Shown: positions 52,057 through 62,008 of the stretch, in pieces
Numbering within the stretch: position 1 is the first letter of the stretch
How the letters are laid out: each line of letters opens with the position of its first letter
Assembly (NCBI RefSeq): GCF_003855395.1
Contig: NZ_CP034015.1
Location: 2,614,001 to 2,678,000, forward strand
Direction: 5' to 3'
DNA length: 64,000 bases
From: Shewanella livingstonensis
GTDB taxonomy: Bacteria; Pseudomonadota; Gammaproteobacteria; Enterobacterales; Shewanellaceae
Position numbers and translations under genes: made by a program
The notes under the pieces: model-generated
What the model was told of the DNA's origin: nothing
The model's input: the letters and a program-made list of their open reading frames with translations, nothing else
Databases searched by the model: none

Positions 52057-53985
52057 ATGCCTATTATTACACTGCCTGATGGTAGCAAACGTGAGTTTGC
52101 AGATCCCGTATCAACTCTTGATGTTGCATTAGACATCGGCCCTGGTTTAGCTAAAGCGTGTATTGCTGGCCGTGTAAACGGTGAGCTAAAAGATGCAACG
52201 GACTTAATCATTGTAGATTCAGAGTTAGCTATTATTACGGCTAAAGACGAAGAGGGTGTTGAAATCCTTCGCCATTCTTGTGCACATTTATTAGGTCACG
52301 CGATCAAACAAATGTGGCCAGAAACTAAAATGGCGATCGGGCCAGTAATTGATAACGGATTCTATTACGATATCGATTTAGACCATAAGCTAACGCATGA
52401 GGATATTGAAGCCTTAGAAAAGCGTATGCTGACTTTGGCTAAAACTAATTACGATGTCGTCAAAAAAGTAGTCTCTTGGCAAGAAGCTCGTGATGCATTT
52501 AGCGAACGTGGCGAAGAATACAAAATTGCCATTCTTGATGAAAACATCAGTAAAGACGCAACGCCTGCGCTTTATAACCACGAAGAATACATTGATATGT
52601 GTCGTGGTCCACATGTGCCAAACATGCGTTTTTGTCAGAACTTTAAATTAATGAGTGTCGCAGGTGCTTATTGGCGTGGTAATTCAGACAATAAGATGCT
52701 GCAGCGTATATACGGTACAGCATGGGCTGACAAAAAAGCCCTTAAAACCCATTTAGTCCGCTTAGAAGAAGCAGCTAAACGCGATCACCGTAAAATTGGC
52801 AAGCAATTAGATTTGTATCATATGCAAGAAGAGGCACCAGGAATGGTGTTTTGGCATAACGATGGCTGGAGCATATTTTTAGAGCTCGAAAAATTCATTC
52901 GTCAAAAGCTAGGTCAATACACTTATCAAGAAGTGAAAGGCCCACTAATGATGGACCGAGTGTTATGGGAGCGTTCTGGCCACTGGGATAAGTACGCAGA
53001 AGCGATGTTCACTACTAAAAGTGAAAACCGTGAGTACGCAATTAAACCAATGAACTGCCCTGGTCATGTACAGATTTTCAATCAAGGATTAAAATCATAT
53101 CGTGACCTACCGTTACGTATGGCAGAATTTGGTTGTTGTCATCGTAATGAGCCATCAGGTTCGCTTCACGGTCTAATGCGCGTACGTGGCTTTACTCAAG
53201 ACGACGCTCATGTTTTCTGTACTGATGATCAAGTGCAACAAGAAGTCAGTGCATGTATCCAAATGGTATATGACACATATGCGACATTTGGTTTCGACAA
53301 CATCGTGGTTAAACTGTCAACGCGTCCTGAAAAACGTATTGGCGATGATGACATGTGGGACCGAGCTGAAGACGCTTTAAAGCAAGCACTGGCCAATAAA
53401 AATATTAAATTTGAAATATTACCGGGTGAAGGCGCGTTTTATGGCCCGAAAATCGAATTTACTTTGCATGACTGTTTAGATCGTGCATGGCAATGTGGTA
53501 CAGTACAACTCGATTATGCATTACCGACTCGTTTAGGTGCCACTTACGTCGCAGAAGACAACAGTCGCCAGACGCCAGTAATGATCCATCGTGCTATTTT
53601 AGGTTCTTTAGAACGTTTCATAGGTATATTGATAGAAGAATACGCCGGTAAATTTCCAACATGGCTTGCTCCGATGCAAGTGGTTGTGATGAATATTACC
53701 GATAAACAAGCTGATTATGTTGAAGAAATCGTTAAATTCTTCAAAGAACAGGGTATTCGAGCATCTTTTGACTTGAGGAATGAGAAAATAGGCTTTAAAA
53801 TACGCGAACACACTCTAAGACGTGTGCCTTATTTATTGGTCGTTGGTGATCAAGAAATGGAAAATAAGGAAGTAGCGGTGCGTACACGTGACGGTATCGA
53901 TTTAGGCAAGTTAAAACTAGAAGATTTCGCCGCGATGATACGTCAACAGATTTCGCTCCGTAGTCTCAAATTGTTGGAGGAATAG
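52057..53985 (+). CDS. thrS: Threonyl-tRNA synthetase
   Basis: 642 residues from the ATG at 52057, the normal length. An in-frame ATG at 52015 would run through the operator hairpin and is rejected. The TGS domain ([13 protein letters not shown]) and the editing domain with [11 protein letters not shown] are followed by the class II core: [30 protein letters not shown] and [10 protein letters not shown]. The anticodon domain ends it. It starts the translation operon with infC. Confidence 0.97.
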   Translation: MPIITLPDGSKREFADPVSTLDVALDIGPGLAKACIAGRVNGELKDATDLIIVDSELAIITAKDEEGVEILRHSCAHLLGHAIKQMWPETKMAIGPVIDNGFYYDIDLDHKLTHEDIEALEKRMLTLAKTNYDVVKKVVSWQEARDAFSERGEEYKIAILDENISKDATPALYNHEEYIDMCRGPHVPNMRFCQNFKLMSVAGAYWRGNSDNKMLQRIYGTAWADKKALKTHLVRLEEAAKRDHRKIGKQLDLYHMQEEAPGMVFWHNDGWSIFLELEKFIRQKLGQYTYQEVKGPLMMDRVLWERSGHWDKYAEAMFTTKSENREYAIKPMNCPGHVQIFNQGLKSYRDLPLRMAEFGCCHRNEPSGSLHGLMRVRGFTQDDAHVFCTDDQVQQEVSACIQMVYDTYATFGFDNIVVKLSTRPEKRIGDDDMWDRAEDALKQALANKNIKFEILPGEGAFYGPKIEFTLHDCLDRAWQCGTVQLDYALPTRLGATYVAEDNSRQTPVMIHRAILGSLERFIGILIEEYAGKFPTWLAPMQVVVMNITDKQADYVEEIVKFFKEQGIRASFDLRNEKIGFKIREHTLRRVPYLLVVGDQEMENKEVAVRTRDGIDLGKLKLEDFAAMIRQQISLRSLKLLEE

Positions 53986-53988
53986 GTC

Positions 53989-54531
53989 ATAAAGATCAAA
54001 AGAACAGCAGGGCGACAGCCAGCCCCTAATAGAATCAATGATGAAATCACTGGTGTACCTGAAGTCCGTTTATCAGGTTTAGATGGTGAGCCAATTGGTA
54101 TATTAACTATAAAAGACGCTCAGATCGTTGCAGATGAAGCCGGAGTTGATCTTGTAGAGATCAGTCCCAATGCTGAGCCTCCTGTCTGTCGCATAATGGA
54201 CTACGGTAAGTTCCTTTTTGATAAAGCGAAAGCTCAAAAGGAACAAAAGAAGAAGCAGAAACAGGTCCAGGTTAAGGAAATTAAATTCCGTCCTGGTACT
54301 GATGAAAACGACTATCAGGTAAAACTACGCAACCTGATTCGTTTTCTAGAAGATGGTGACAAAGCGAAAGTTACGCTGCGTTTCCGTGGTCGCGAAATGG
54401 CACACCAAAACCTAGGTATGGATCTTTTGAACCGTATCAAGGCTGATTTGGAAGAGTATGCGGTTGTCGAATCTTTCCCGAAAATGGAAGGTCGTCAAGC
54501 AATTATGGTGCTAGCACCTAAAAAGAAATAG
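53989..54531 (+). CDS. infC: Translation initiation factor IF-3, with a rare AUA start
   Basis: 180 residues, the E. coli length, if translation starts at ATA 53989, eight bases after GGAGG (53976-53980). The frame then reads [20 protein letters not shown], the standard IF-3 N-terminus, with no ATG or GTG in that segment. The first in-frame ATG (54196) would remove the whole N-terminal domain. IF-3 normally starts at AUU and discriminates against such codons to limit its own synthesis; AUA would serve the same purpose. It starts 3 bases after thrS. Confidence 0.92.
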   Translation: MKIKRTAGRQPAPNRINDEITGVPEVRLSGLDGEPIGILTIKDAQIVADEAGVDLVEISPNAEPPVCRIMDYGKFLFDKAKAQKEQKKKQKQVQVKEIKFRPGTDENDYQVKLRNLIRFLEDGDKAKVTLRFRGREMAHQNLGMDLLNRIKADLEEYAVVESFPKMEGRQAIMVLAPKKK

Positions 54532-54547
54532 TAGGGCAACCTAAAGT

Positions 54548-54573
54548 AGCAAAAGTCTCTCGAGGCTTTTGCT
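54548..54573 (+). promoter_or_regulatory. Hairpin in the infC-rpmI leader
   Basis: AGCAAAAG (54548-54555) and CTTTTGCT (54566-54573) form a perfect 8-bp stem. In E. coli, L20 represses rpmI-rplT by binding leader structure in this gap. This stem may be part of that site or an internal attenuator. Confidence 0.5.
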
Positions 54574-54613
54574 CGCCTTACGTTTATTAACGTCCCAATG
54601 CGGAGTTTTAGAA

Positions 54614-54808
54614 ATGCCTAAAATGAAAACAGACAAGGGTGTTGCGAAGCGTTTTAAGAAAACCGCTAATGGTTTCAAGCGCAAGCAAGCACACTTACGT
54701 CACATTTTGACCAAGAAAAGCACTAAGCGTAAGCGTCACTTACGTGCTAAATGTTTAGTTGCTAAATCTGACGTTCCAGCAATCGCGCGTCAACTACCAT
54801 ACGCTTAA
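54614..54808 (+). CDS. rpmI: 50S ribosomal protein L35
   Basis: 64 residues starting [20 protein letters not shown], the standard L35 N-terminus, with GCGGAG nine bases upstream. An earlier in-frame ATG at 54569 overlaps the leader hairpin and is not used. It precedes rplT by 15 bases. Confidence 0.97.
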
Positions 54809-54823
54809 TTTAGGAGATAAAAA

Positions 54824-55180
54824 ATGCCAAGAGTTAAGCGTGGTGTAACCGCACGTGCTCGTCACAAGAAAGTTTTAAAATTAGCTAAAGGTTATTATGG
54901 CGCTCGTAGCCGTACTTACCGTGTTGCTGTTCAGGCAGTAACTAAAGCTGGTCAATATGCTTACCGTGACCGTCGTCAGAAAAAACGTCAATTCCGTCAG
55001 TTATGGATTGCACGTATTAATGCAGCGTCTCGTCAAAATGGTCTGTCTTACAGCCGTTTCATTAACGGCTTGAAAAAGGCGTCTATTGAAATCGATCGTA
55101 AGATTTTGGCTGACATCGCTGTTTTCGACAAAGTTGTTTTTGCAATTTTAGTTGAAAAAGCAAAAGAAGCGTTAAACTAA
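54824..55180 (+). CDS. rplT: 50S ribosomal protein L20
   Basis: 118 residues with the L20 pattern [20 protein letters not shown] and [27 protein letters not shown] precedes the start. It is a primary 23S rRNA binder in early 50S assembly and the likely repressor of its own operon. A terminator follows 20 bases later. Confidence 0.97.
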   Translation: MPRVKRGVTARARHKKVLKLAKGYYGARSRTYRVAVQAVTKAGQYAYRDRRQKKRQFRQLWIARINAASRQNGLSYSRFINGLKKASIEIDRKILADIAVFDKVVFAILVEKAKEALN

Positions 55181-55199
55181 GTAATTAGTTTATTGCTTA

Positions 55200-55229
55200 A
55201 AAAGAGGAACCTTCGGGTTCCTTTTTTTA
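55200..55229 (+). terminator. Terminator of the thrS-rplT operon
   Basis: AGGAACC (55205-55211), a TTCG tetraloop, GGTTCCT (55216-55222) and a T-run form a textbook rho-independent terminator. Confidence 0.96.
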
Positions 55230-55532
55230 TGTCTTTGTATCGCAATCTTTAAGCACAATATCGGTAGTACGAGCCACGGTAATCAATGTTATTGCTATTT
55301 GATATCTGCTACTAGTACAGAGCATACCTATAATGTATCGGTAAACTATCGAAACTTAAGTTAGCTGAGCGACATGGTTTATTGAAGTGATAGTAAAATG
55401 AACATAATTTTGAAGAATATCTCATTTATAATCAAATTTATGGCAACTATCAAAAGTCTCACTACTCACCACTGGTATACAGTGGTATAACTAAATAAAT
55501 TTTGTCCATTCACTTCACTTAGGATAGTAGTA
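55230..55532. promoter_or_regulatory. Upstream region of the aminotransferase gene with a palindrome
   Basis: CCACTG-GTATA-CAGTGG at 55469-55485 is an exact inverted repeat ~50 bases before the aminotransferase start, where an operator would act. TyrR control is conceivable for an aromatic aminotransferase, but this is not a TyrR-box match. No gene is seen in the gap. Confidence 0.4.
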
Positions 55533-56732
55533 ATGATCTTTTCTCAAGTCACACTTGCTCCAGCAGATCCCATTTTAGGCTTAACCGATGCATTTAAAGC
55601 AGATGTTCGCCCTCACAAAGTTAACTTAGGGGTCGGTATTTATAAAGATGAAGCAGGGCAAACACCTATTTTATCTTGTGTAAAAAAAGCTGAAGCTATA
55701 TTACTTGAGACCGAAAAGAGCAAAAACTATCTCGGAATTGAAGGTGTACAAGCTTACAACCAAGCGGTTCAAAAATTATTATTTGGTGAACAGAGCTCTA
55801 TTATTGCAAATAAACGCGCTGTTACTGCACAGGCTCCTGGCGGAACAGGTTCATTACGCGTGGCTTCTGAATTCCTGGTCCGTAATACGGGATCAACAAC
55901 GATTTGGGTAAGTAACCCTACTTGGGCGAATCACCAGAACATTTTTGAAACAGCAGGATTAACGGTTAAAGAATATCGCTACTACAAAGCTGAAACTAAT
56001 GATTTGGATTTTGCTGCTATGCTCGCTGATTTGGCGAATGCGAATGCAGGAGATGTAGTGTTGCTTCATGGCTGTTGTCATAACCCAACAGGTATCGATT
56101 TATCGATTGAGCAGTGGAAGCAAGTTGCAAATATTTGTTTAGAGAAATCATTGCTGCCGTTATTTGATTTTGCTTACCAAGGCTTTGGTGCAGGTATCGA
56201 CGAAGATGCACAAGGTTTACGTGCAGTGGCGGCCGTAGTTCCAGAGTTATTAATTGCTAATTCATTTTCTAAAAACTTTGGTTTGTATAACGAGCGAGTT
56301 GGTGCTGTGACTATCGTTGCTGAAGATCAAGATGATGCCATTAGAAGTTTTAGCCAAATTAAGAAAACAATTCGTGCCAATTATTCTAACCCTCCGGCAC
56401 ACGGTGGCTTAATTGTGAGTACAATTTTAGCTGATGCTTCACTGCATCAAGAATGGCAAGCAGAGTTAACGTCAATGCGTGAACGTATTGCAGAGATGCG
56501 CGGCTTGTTTGTTGCAAGTCTAAAAGCTGAAGGTGTCGAACAAGATTTTAGTTTTATTTCTCGTCAAAATGGTATGTTTAGTTTTTCTGGTTTAACTAAA
56601 AGCCAAGTAGCACGCCTAAAAGATGAGTTCGCGATTTATATTGTCGGTTCTGGTCGTATTAGTGTTGCCGGATTAACCAAAAATAACATGCCAGCAGTTT
56701 GTAAGGCTATTGCTCAAGTGATCTTGTCTTAG
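55533..56732 (+). CDS. tyrB: Aromatic-amino-acid/aspartate aminotransferase (class I, TyrB/AspC type)
   Basis: 399 residues with the aspartate/aromatic aminotransferase pattern: [59 protein letters not shown] and [17 protein letters not shown] (Schiff-base Lys). It exchanges amino groups between 2-oxoglutarate and aromatic amino acids or aspartate. Substrate preference cannot be fixed from sequence. It is a single gene with its own terminator. Confidence 0.88.
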   Translation: MIFSQVTLAPADPILGLTDAFKADVRPHKVNLGVGIYKDEAGQTPILSCVKKAEAILLETEKSKNYLGIEGVQAYNQAVQKLLFGEQSSIIANKRAVTAQAPGGTGSLRVASEFLVRNTGSTTIWVSNPTWANHQNIFETAGLTVKEYRYYKAETNDLDFAAMLADLANANAGDVVLLHGCCHNPTGIDLSIEQWKQVANICLEKSLLPLFDFAYQGFGAGIDEDAQGLRAVAAVVPELLIANSFSKNFGLYNERVGAVTIVAEDQDDAIRSFSQIKKTIRANYSNPPAHGGLIVSTILADASLHQEWQAELTSMRERIAEMRGLFVASLKAEGVEQDFSFISRQNGMFSFSGLTKSQVARLKDEFAIYIVGSGRISVAGLTKNNMPAVCKAIAQVILS

Positions 56733-56748
56733 ATTGTGGTATAGCGAT

Positions 56749-56777
56749 AAAAAGGTTGCGCCATGCAGCCTTTTTTA
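56749..56777 (+). terminator. Terminator after the aminotransferase gene
   Basis: AAAAAGGTTGC, a short loop and GCAGCCTTTTTT with T's lie about 18 bases after the stop. Confidence 0.88.
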
Positions 56778-56816
56778 TTACCTATTATATGACTCACTGA
56801 TGATTAACATTACCTA

Positions 56817-56841
56817 GCGGTTATGGTTAAACCATAACCGC
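56817..56841. repeat. 25-bp perfect palindrome
   Basis: GCGGTTATGGTT, one central A, then AACCATAACCGC. It lies between the aminotransferase terminator and the 3' end of yvcK. It could be a bidirectional terminator stem or an extragenic palindrome. No second copy was noticed in the window. Confidence 0.6.
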
Positions 56842-57202
56842 GTTTATTTATAGATTATTTATAGTTAAATTTTTTAGCTAATGCCGAGGACTTAACTAAA
56901 GTAGTAAGGAATTTTACAATGCCCTTATGACTAATACGCTGTTAACTAAATAGAGGCAGGTTATTTAGTTAATACCGCTATAACGATATTCAGTCAAATC
57001 AATCGGTTTACTATGCAAGCTGCAAACTTGGCTAATCGCTTCAGCTAATGCCATTTTGTCATGTAATCCTGGATGGTGTTGGCTGACTAACGGAAAGTGA
57101 TTAAAGCGAACGCCGTTGATCGCAGAGTAAGCGAGCTTAATCTCATTTCCATGTTGGATAACATCGGCAATAACTTCTTTACCTATAACTTGGTTAAACC
57201 AA

Positions 57203-57212
57203 GCAATTTTAT
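57203..57212. repeat. Target-site duplication, left
   Basis: GCAATTTTAT flanks the IS here and again at 58452-58461. The perfect match shows a recent, single insertion event. Confidence 0.96.
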
Positions 57213-58451
57213 CAGGGCGAGATCGTGAACGTTTTTCAATCAATTTAACATAAGGTTTGACGTTAACATCTCGCTATGATCTTATACTCCCTTTTTTTGG
57301 GAGCACACCATGCATATTGACCACTTCAAAGAGAATTTCCAAACAATAACAGACCAGCGTCAAGGGGCTAAAGTGACCTATTGCCTTTTTGAGGTACTGT
57401 TTGGTTCGCTATGTGCCGTTATCGCAGGCGCTAAAGGCTGGTTTGATATTCGCGAATACATTCTTGGGCATCATGATTGGTTTAAAAACAACAAACTATT
57501 CGTGAACGGCATTCCCGCTGATGACACGATTGCTCGTATCATATCAACCATTGAACCTGAGCAGTTTCACCAATGTTTTATCAATTGGATGTCTTCGATA
57601 CACACCCTTACTGAAGGCCAAGTTATTGCTATTGATGGAAAAACGCTTCGAGGGTCATACAATCGTGAAGATAGAGCCAGTACCATACACATGATTAGTG
57701 CCTACGCTTCCTCAAACAAATTAGTGCTTGGTCAGCTTAAAACAGAACAAAAAAGCAATGAGATAACCGCCATTCCTGAGTTGATAAAGATGTTAGATAT
57801 CAAAGGGGCGTTAGTGACTATCGATGCGATGGCTTGTCAAACAAAGATAGCCAAAACCATTGTGGACCAAGGGGGTGACTATCTGCTTGCCGTTAAAAGT
57901 AACCAGGGAAAGCTACGCGAAGCGATAGTACAAGCCTTCGCTTTCCAGCGAGCTAACAATACGGACAAATCAGTGATTGAACACGGTCACGGACGTACTG
58001 AGTGTCGCCAGTGCTATGTTATTGATAGTAAAAACTTACTCGGTGACTTTTCAAAGTGGAAGGGGCTAAAAAATATCGTTATGGTTGAAAGTTGTCGCCT
58101 TGAGAAAGGAAAGCCAATCGAGCTTGAGTATCGTTATTACATCAGTTCTAAAGAGTTAAGTGCCGAACAAGCAGCGATAGCCGTTCGAGAACATTGGGGC
58201 ATCGAATCGATGCACTGGGTGCTTGATGTCAGTATGAGTGAGGATGCATGTCAAATATACAACGCTCATGGGGCGGAAAATCTGTCATGCCTGCGTCATA
58301 TGAGTTTGAATATGTTACGTGCAGAGCCGACGAAGATAAGCATTGTTGGAAAACAAAAGCGATGCATGATGAATCCATCGATGCTTGAAGCAGTATTAAA
58401 GACTGGATTTAGTGGTTCGGTTAAAAATTAAACACTCATGCGGTGGCCCTG
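57213..58451 (+). mobile_element. ISAs1-family insertion sequence, 1239 bp
   Basis: The left end reads CAGGGCGAGATCGTGAACG. The right end, read inwards, is CAGGGCCACCGCATGAGTG; the two agree at 12 of 19 positions, including CAGGGC. One transposase gene fills most of the element. 10-bp target duplications flank it. The same two ends cap the 153-bp MITEs at 9.6, 47.6 and 48.1 kb. It is inserted in yvcK. Confidence 0.95.
57310..58431 (+). CDS. ISAs1-family (H-repeat type) DDE transposase
   Basis: 373 residues. The N-terminal DUF4372-like/H-repeat part has DQRQGAKVTYCLFEVLFGSL and AGAKGWFDIREYILGH. DDE candidates are D in VIAIDGKTLRGSYN, D in ALVTIDAMACQ and E in HWGIESMHWVLDVSM, in the usual order. 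The frame is intact, so the enzyme is probably active, and it may also act on the MITEs that share its ends. Confidence 0.94.
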   Translation: MHIDHFKENFQTITDQRQGAKVTYCLFEVLFGSLCAVIAGAKGWFDIREYILGHHDWFKNNKLFVNGIPADDTIARIISTIEPEQFHQCFINWMSSIHTLTEGQVIAIDGKTLRGSYNREDRASTIHMISAYASSNKLVLGQLKTEQKSNEITAIPELIKMLDIKGALVTIDAMACQTKIAKTIVDQGGDYLLAVKSNQGKLREAIVQAFAFQRANNTDKSVIEHGHGRTECRQCYVIDSKNLLGDFSKWKGLKNIVMVESCRLEKGKPIELEYRYYISSKELSAEQAAIAVREHWGIESMHWVLDVSMSEDACQIYNAHGAENLSCLRHMSLNMLRAEPTKISIVGKQKRCMMNPSMLEAVLKTGFSGSVKN

Positions 58452-58461
58452 GCAATTTTAT
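58452..58461. repeat. Target-site duplication, right
   Basis: GCAATTTTAT, identical to 57203-57212. Confidence 0.96.
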
Positions 58462-59439
58462 CCTCAATACTAAAGGTGCTAGCGGGTGAATATTCCGCTG
58501 TTAAATTATCAATCAGCATCACATGCGCGTTTGATTCACGAATACTCTTGGCTATTTGTGGCAGTAATAATGGCGGCAATATGCTGGTTAAAAAACTGCC
58601 GGGACCGATGATGATTAAATCAGCTTCAGCCAGTGCAATACAGGCTTCTGAGGTAGCTTCAACTTCGGGCTCTAATAATAATGCAATCGGTGCTTCAGTC
58701 ATGCCATCAACATTAAGTTCACCAAATACTTTATTACCACAATGCGTTAGCGCAACAAGATGAGTCGAAGCTTCAGACATAGGAATAATTTGCGTCTCAA
58801 TTTTAAGTAGGCCACGAATTAAATTAACTGCTTCAAGTGGTCTAACACATAGTTGATCAAGCGCATGCAAAACAACGTTGCCTAAATTATGACCCGAGAG
58901 TTCATTATTACCAGTAAAACGGTGATCAAATAACATAGATCCAAGTGATGGTCTATGAGCTAAGTGGGAAAGGCAATTCCGTAGATCTCCCCAAGCAATC
59001 GTTTGTTGGTCCTGCCTTAGTCGACCGGTAGACCCTCCATTATCAGTCGTTGCCACGATCCCGGTTAATCTTGGTCCTAAAAAAGATAATGCGGCTAGAA
59101 TACGGCCTAATCCATGTCCGCCACCTATGGCTACCACATGATGATAATTATTGAGTTTTTGATTCAACATCATTAGATCTCAAGTCCTTGAGTCGTTGAA
59201 CAAGACGATACACAGCCGATAAAAGACTGCCCAGATATCACATTCTATCGATTTTAACTGTATATAGTCATTAAAGTGTAATTATTTTAATGTTTTTCAG
59301 CTCATAGCCTGAACAACCGTGATCCATAGCCGATAAGGACTTTATTCACAAAAGCAGTTTGCTGTATCCTATCTGTCTTTAAGGTTATAATTACCAAGAT
59401 TAATAAGTTAGAAATGAATTTTAGATAAGGCAGGTACTA

Positions 59440-60249
59440 TTGAAAATAGGCAATATAGGTCAAGTGACATTTGCGTTAGGCTTAGCCGTATTTGCATTGT
59501 TGGCATTGAGACTATTTATCATTCCTAATACGACTCAAGTATCAGTATCGGGTCAGCTTAATTATATAGATCTTGGTGAGGTACCGGTCTTTGCTGAGAT
59601 AGACGATATAGCCACAAAAAAACAAACGTTCTTTGATTACTTACGACCGGTTATTGAAGCTCAAAATCAAATTATTATTCACGAACGTCAATTTTTATTA
59701 GCAGCAATCGAACAAATCGATAATGGTTTAGGATTAAGTGAGCCTGATAATGATAGGCTGAAATCGATTCTAGACAAATATCAATATGATATTAAATCAT
59801 TCACTCGCTATACCTTAATGCCGTTATTAAAGCGCATCGATATCATTCCAGTTGAGATGGTATTGGTACAAGCTGCCACCGAAAGTGGTTGGGGGAGTTC
59901 TCGTTTTGCTATCGACGGATTTAATTTTTTTGGTCAATGGTGTTTTACCGATGGATGTGGATTAGTACCATTCTCAAGAGGTGATGGCAAGAATCATGAA
60001 GTTGCAGTATTTGATTCACCTAAAGACTCGATTATTGCCTACATGATTAACTTAAATACCCATTCTGCATATAAATTATTTCGTTCTATTCGTGCCGATT
60101 TACGGGCTCAGAAAATTAGACCCACTGCTGAGAGATTAGTTTATGGATTAATTAATTATTCAGAACGAAGAGATCAATACATTGATGAATTACTCGAAAT
60201 GCTTAAACACAATAAGCCATATTTACAAGGAAACAACGCGAATGCGTAA
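59440..60249 (+). CDS. bax: Bax-like glucosaminidase-domain protein
   Basis: 269 residues from a TTG at 59440 with AAGGCAGG just upstream. An N-terminal membrane anchor (VTFALGLAVFALLALRLFII) is followed by a C-terminal glucosaminidase (Bax/FlgJ-type) domain: EMVLVQAATESGWGSSRFAI (the Glu in ATESGWG is the catalytic candidate) and FNFFGQWCFTDGCGLVP. It probably trims peptidoglycan in the periplasm. It overlaps the next gene by 8 bases. Confidence 0.9.
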   Translation: MKIGNIGQVTFALGLAVFALLALRLFIIPNTTQVSVSGQLNYIDLGEVPVFAEIDDIATKKQTFFDYLRPVIEAQNQIIIHERQFLLAAIEQIDNGLGLSEPDNDRLKSILDKYQYDIKSFTRYTLMPLLKRIDIIPVEMVLVQAATESGWGSSRFAIDGFNFFGQWCFTDGCGLVPFSRGDGKNHEVAVFDSPKDSIIAYMINLNTHSAYKLFRSIRADLRAQKIRPTAERLVYGLINYSERRDQYIDELLEMLKHNKPYLQGNNANA

Positions 60250-60889
60250 TCGTACGCTAGTGAACGGATTTATTTTTATATCGACTATTTTTATGGTTAG
60301 TAATAGTTTAGCTGAAACCGTTTCTTTAGAGTATAACGGTTTTTATGATCGATTAAAGCAAGTGAACAAGCAAAGCTATCCATTGGTTGAGTTGGCCTTT
60401 AGTGTTCCTATTACTCCTGATTGCACCATAGTATCTGGCAGTATCACGACCGAAAAAGAACAGTTTCCACTAACGTATACCAAGCAACAACGATTATTTA
60501 TTCCTTATGATCCACAGCTAAAATCTGACCGAGGTTTAGTCAATATTAATGTTATGGGTGCAGCTAATCAATGTGGTATAGCCATGCAGGTTCGAGCTAA
60601 AGAAACAAAACTGCAGTTTACTCAAGCAGAGCTACAAGCCTTAACAAATGATATGAATAATCTACTTGATGGATTGCAAGGTTTCCCGATGAAGTATTTT
60701 CGCAAACCGATTAATGGATTAACGTTTGATTTTGCTAAAACGCAAAACGAAATCATAAAGGTCGTTATTGATAATGTAGAAACTATTGCTGGCGAAGAAT
60801 TTACTTTAACAATTGAACAAATCAATCAACTGAAACAAATTTCATTTACTCAAAAACCTAGTGTAATAAGTCCTTTGGTAATGAATTAA
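60242..60889 (+). CDS. DUF2987 family periplasmic protein
   Basis: 215 residues from the ATG at 60242 with AAGGA nine bases upstream. The N-terminus RTLVNGFIFISTIFMVSNSL is a signal peptide. The body (SLEYNGFYDRLKQVNKQSYP and FSVPITPDCTIVSGSI) matches a conserved uncharacterised Shewanella/Vibrio family as I recall it. Pairing with a Bax-type hydrolase suggests an envelope role; the function is unknown. Confidence 0.8.
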   Translation: MRNRTLVNGFIFISTIFMVSNSLAETVSLEYNGFYDRLKQVNKQSYPLVELAFSVPITPDCTIVSGSITTEKEQFPLTYTKQQRLFIPYDPQLKSDRGLVNINVMGAANQCGIAMQVRAKETKLQFTQAELQALTNDMNNLLDGLQGFPMKYFRKPINGLTFDFAKTQNEIIKVVIDNVETIAGEEFTLTIEQINQLKQISFTQKPSVISPLVMN

Positions 60890-60917
60890 TAGTTACAAAT
60901 AATAAGCACCCAGTAAT

Positions 60918-60947
60918 AATAAAGGCGTTGATATCAACGCCTTTATT
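60918..60947. terminator. Bidirectional terminator (30-bp palindrome)
   Basis: AATAAAGGCGTTGAT and ATCAACGCCTTTATT are exact complements. They separate the DUF2987 gene from convergent ttcA. Confidence 0.92.
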
Positions 60948-60973
60948 GATCTATTACTATTATAATAACGTTA

Positions 60974-61918
60974 TTATGGTTTAAACGTCGCAACCACATC
61001 GATTCTATTACTGATGTCTAAATTAATATGACCATTATTATTGATATCAACAAAATCAAACGCAGGCAAATCAGCATCTGCAACATCACCAGTATTAATC
61101 ACATCGGGATTTCGTTTTAGTGATACAAAATCAAACTGTTCACGATCTACCCCCTGTGAAGGAGATGTACTTTGCATTGCCGTAAAAATTGTTTCTAGAC
61201 GACCCGGATGTTGTTTATCCCACATCTGCAGCATGTCTTTAACAGCGCCACGTTTTAAGTTTTCTTGCGAGCCACACAAGTTACAAGGAATGATAGGAAA
61301 TGATTTTAATGTCGAATATTCCTCAATATCTTTTTCACGACAATAAGCCAACGGACGGATCACTATATTGGCCCCATCGTCAGATAAGAGTTTCGGTGGC
61401 ATCGCTTTTTGTTTACCAGCAAAAAACATATTTAAAAATAAGGTTTCGATAATATCGTCACGATGATGGCCTAATGCAATTTTAGTTGCACCTATGTGTT
61501 GGGCAAAACCATAAAGAGTACCGCGACGTAGGCGAGAACAGAGTGAACATGTCGTTTTACCTTCGGGGATTTTTTCTTTGACAATGGAGTAAGTATCTTT
61601 TTCAAGAATATGATAAGCAACACCCAACTCATCTAAGTAGGCTGGTAAAACATGTTCAGGAAAACCAGGTTGTTTTTGGTCGAGGTTAACAGCTACAATT
61701 TCAAATTTAATTGGAGCACGTTGTTGAAGGTTTAATAAAATATCCAGCATGGTGTAACTGTCTTTACCGCCAGAAAGGCAGCACATAACACGATCACCGT
61801 CTTCGATCATATTGTAATCTGCAATCGCTGAACCTACGTCATGTCGTAGACGTTTTTGCAGTTTCTTAATACGAGTACTATTATTTTTAGAGAGGGTATC
61901 AACTTCAACTTCAGACAT
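60974..61918 (-). CDS. ttcA: tRNA 2-thiocytidine biosynthesis protein TtcA
   Basis: 314 residues with the PP-loop [14 protein letters not shown] and cysteine pairs [10 protein letters not shown] and PCNLCGSQ, which together with a further Cys hold the Fe-S cluster of TtcA. It thiolates C32 of certain tRNAs. Upstream on the same strand are uspE and etrA, an order common in Shewanella. Confidence 0.95.
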   Translation of the reverse strand: MSEVEVDTLSKNNSTRIKKLQKRLRHDVGSAIADYNMIEDGDRVMCCLSGGKDSYTMLDILLNLQQRAPIKFEIVAVNLDQKQPGFPEHVLPAYLDELGVAYHILEKDTYSIVKEKIPEGKTTCSLCSRLRRGTLYGFAQHIGATKIALGHHRDDIIETLFLNMFFAGKQKAMPPKLLSDDGANIVIRPLAYCREKDIEEYSTLKSFPIIPCNLCGSQENLKRGAVKDMLQMWDKQHPGRLETIFTAMQSTSPSQGVDREQFDFVSLKRNPDVINTGDVADADLPAFDFVDINNNGHINLDISNRIDVVATFKP

Positions 61919-62008
61919 AAAAAATGCGCCCAGTAACCAAGTGTTTCAGGGCGCGTATTATTCCAGTATTCGAGGTCAGGGTAAAGTAGTTAACCTATTC
62001 TATTATGA

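Larger units (their letters stand above)
56965..59173 (-). pseudogene. yvcK: yvcK/ybhK-type gluconeogenesis factor, disrupted by an insertion sequence
   Basis: The N-terminal part (59173 down to 58452) has the YvcK/CofD-like motifs VVAIGGGHGLGRILAALSFL, VATTDNGGSTGRLR and GDLRNCLSHLA. It runs to SIEDKIA, then enters the IS. The C-terminal part (57202 down to 56965) resumes with WFNQVIGKEVIADVIQHGNE. Removing the IS and one target duplication gives a continuous 319-residue protein, the family length. YvcK-type proteins bind UDP-sugars and affect cell-wall and carbon metabolism. The left piece alone ends two codons into the IS. Confidence 0.93.

Noticed and set aside
56965..57243. Independent 92-codon gene
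   Set aside because: It is the C-terminal piece of yvcK; its first residues come from the IS end.
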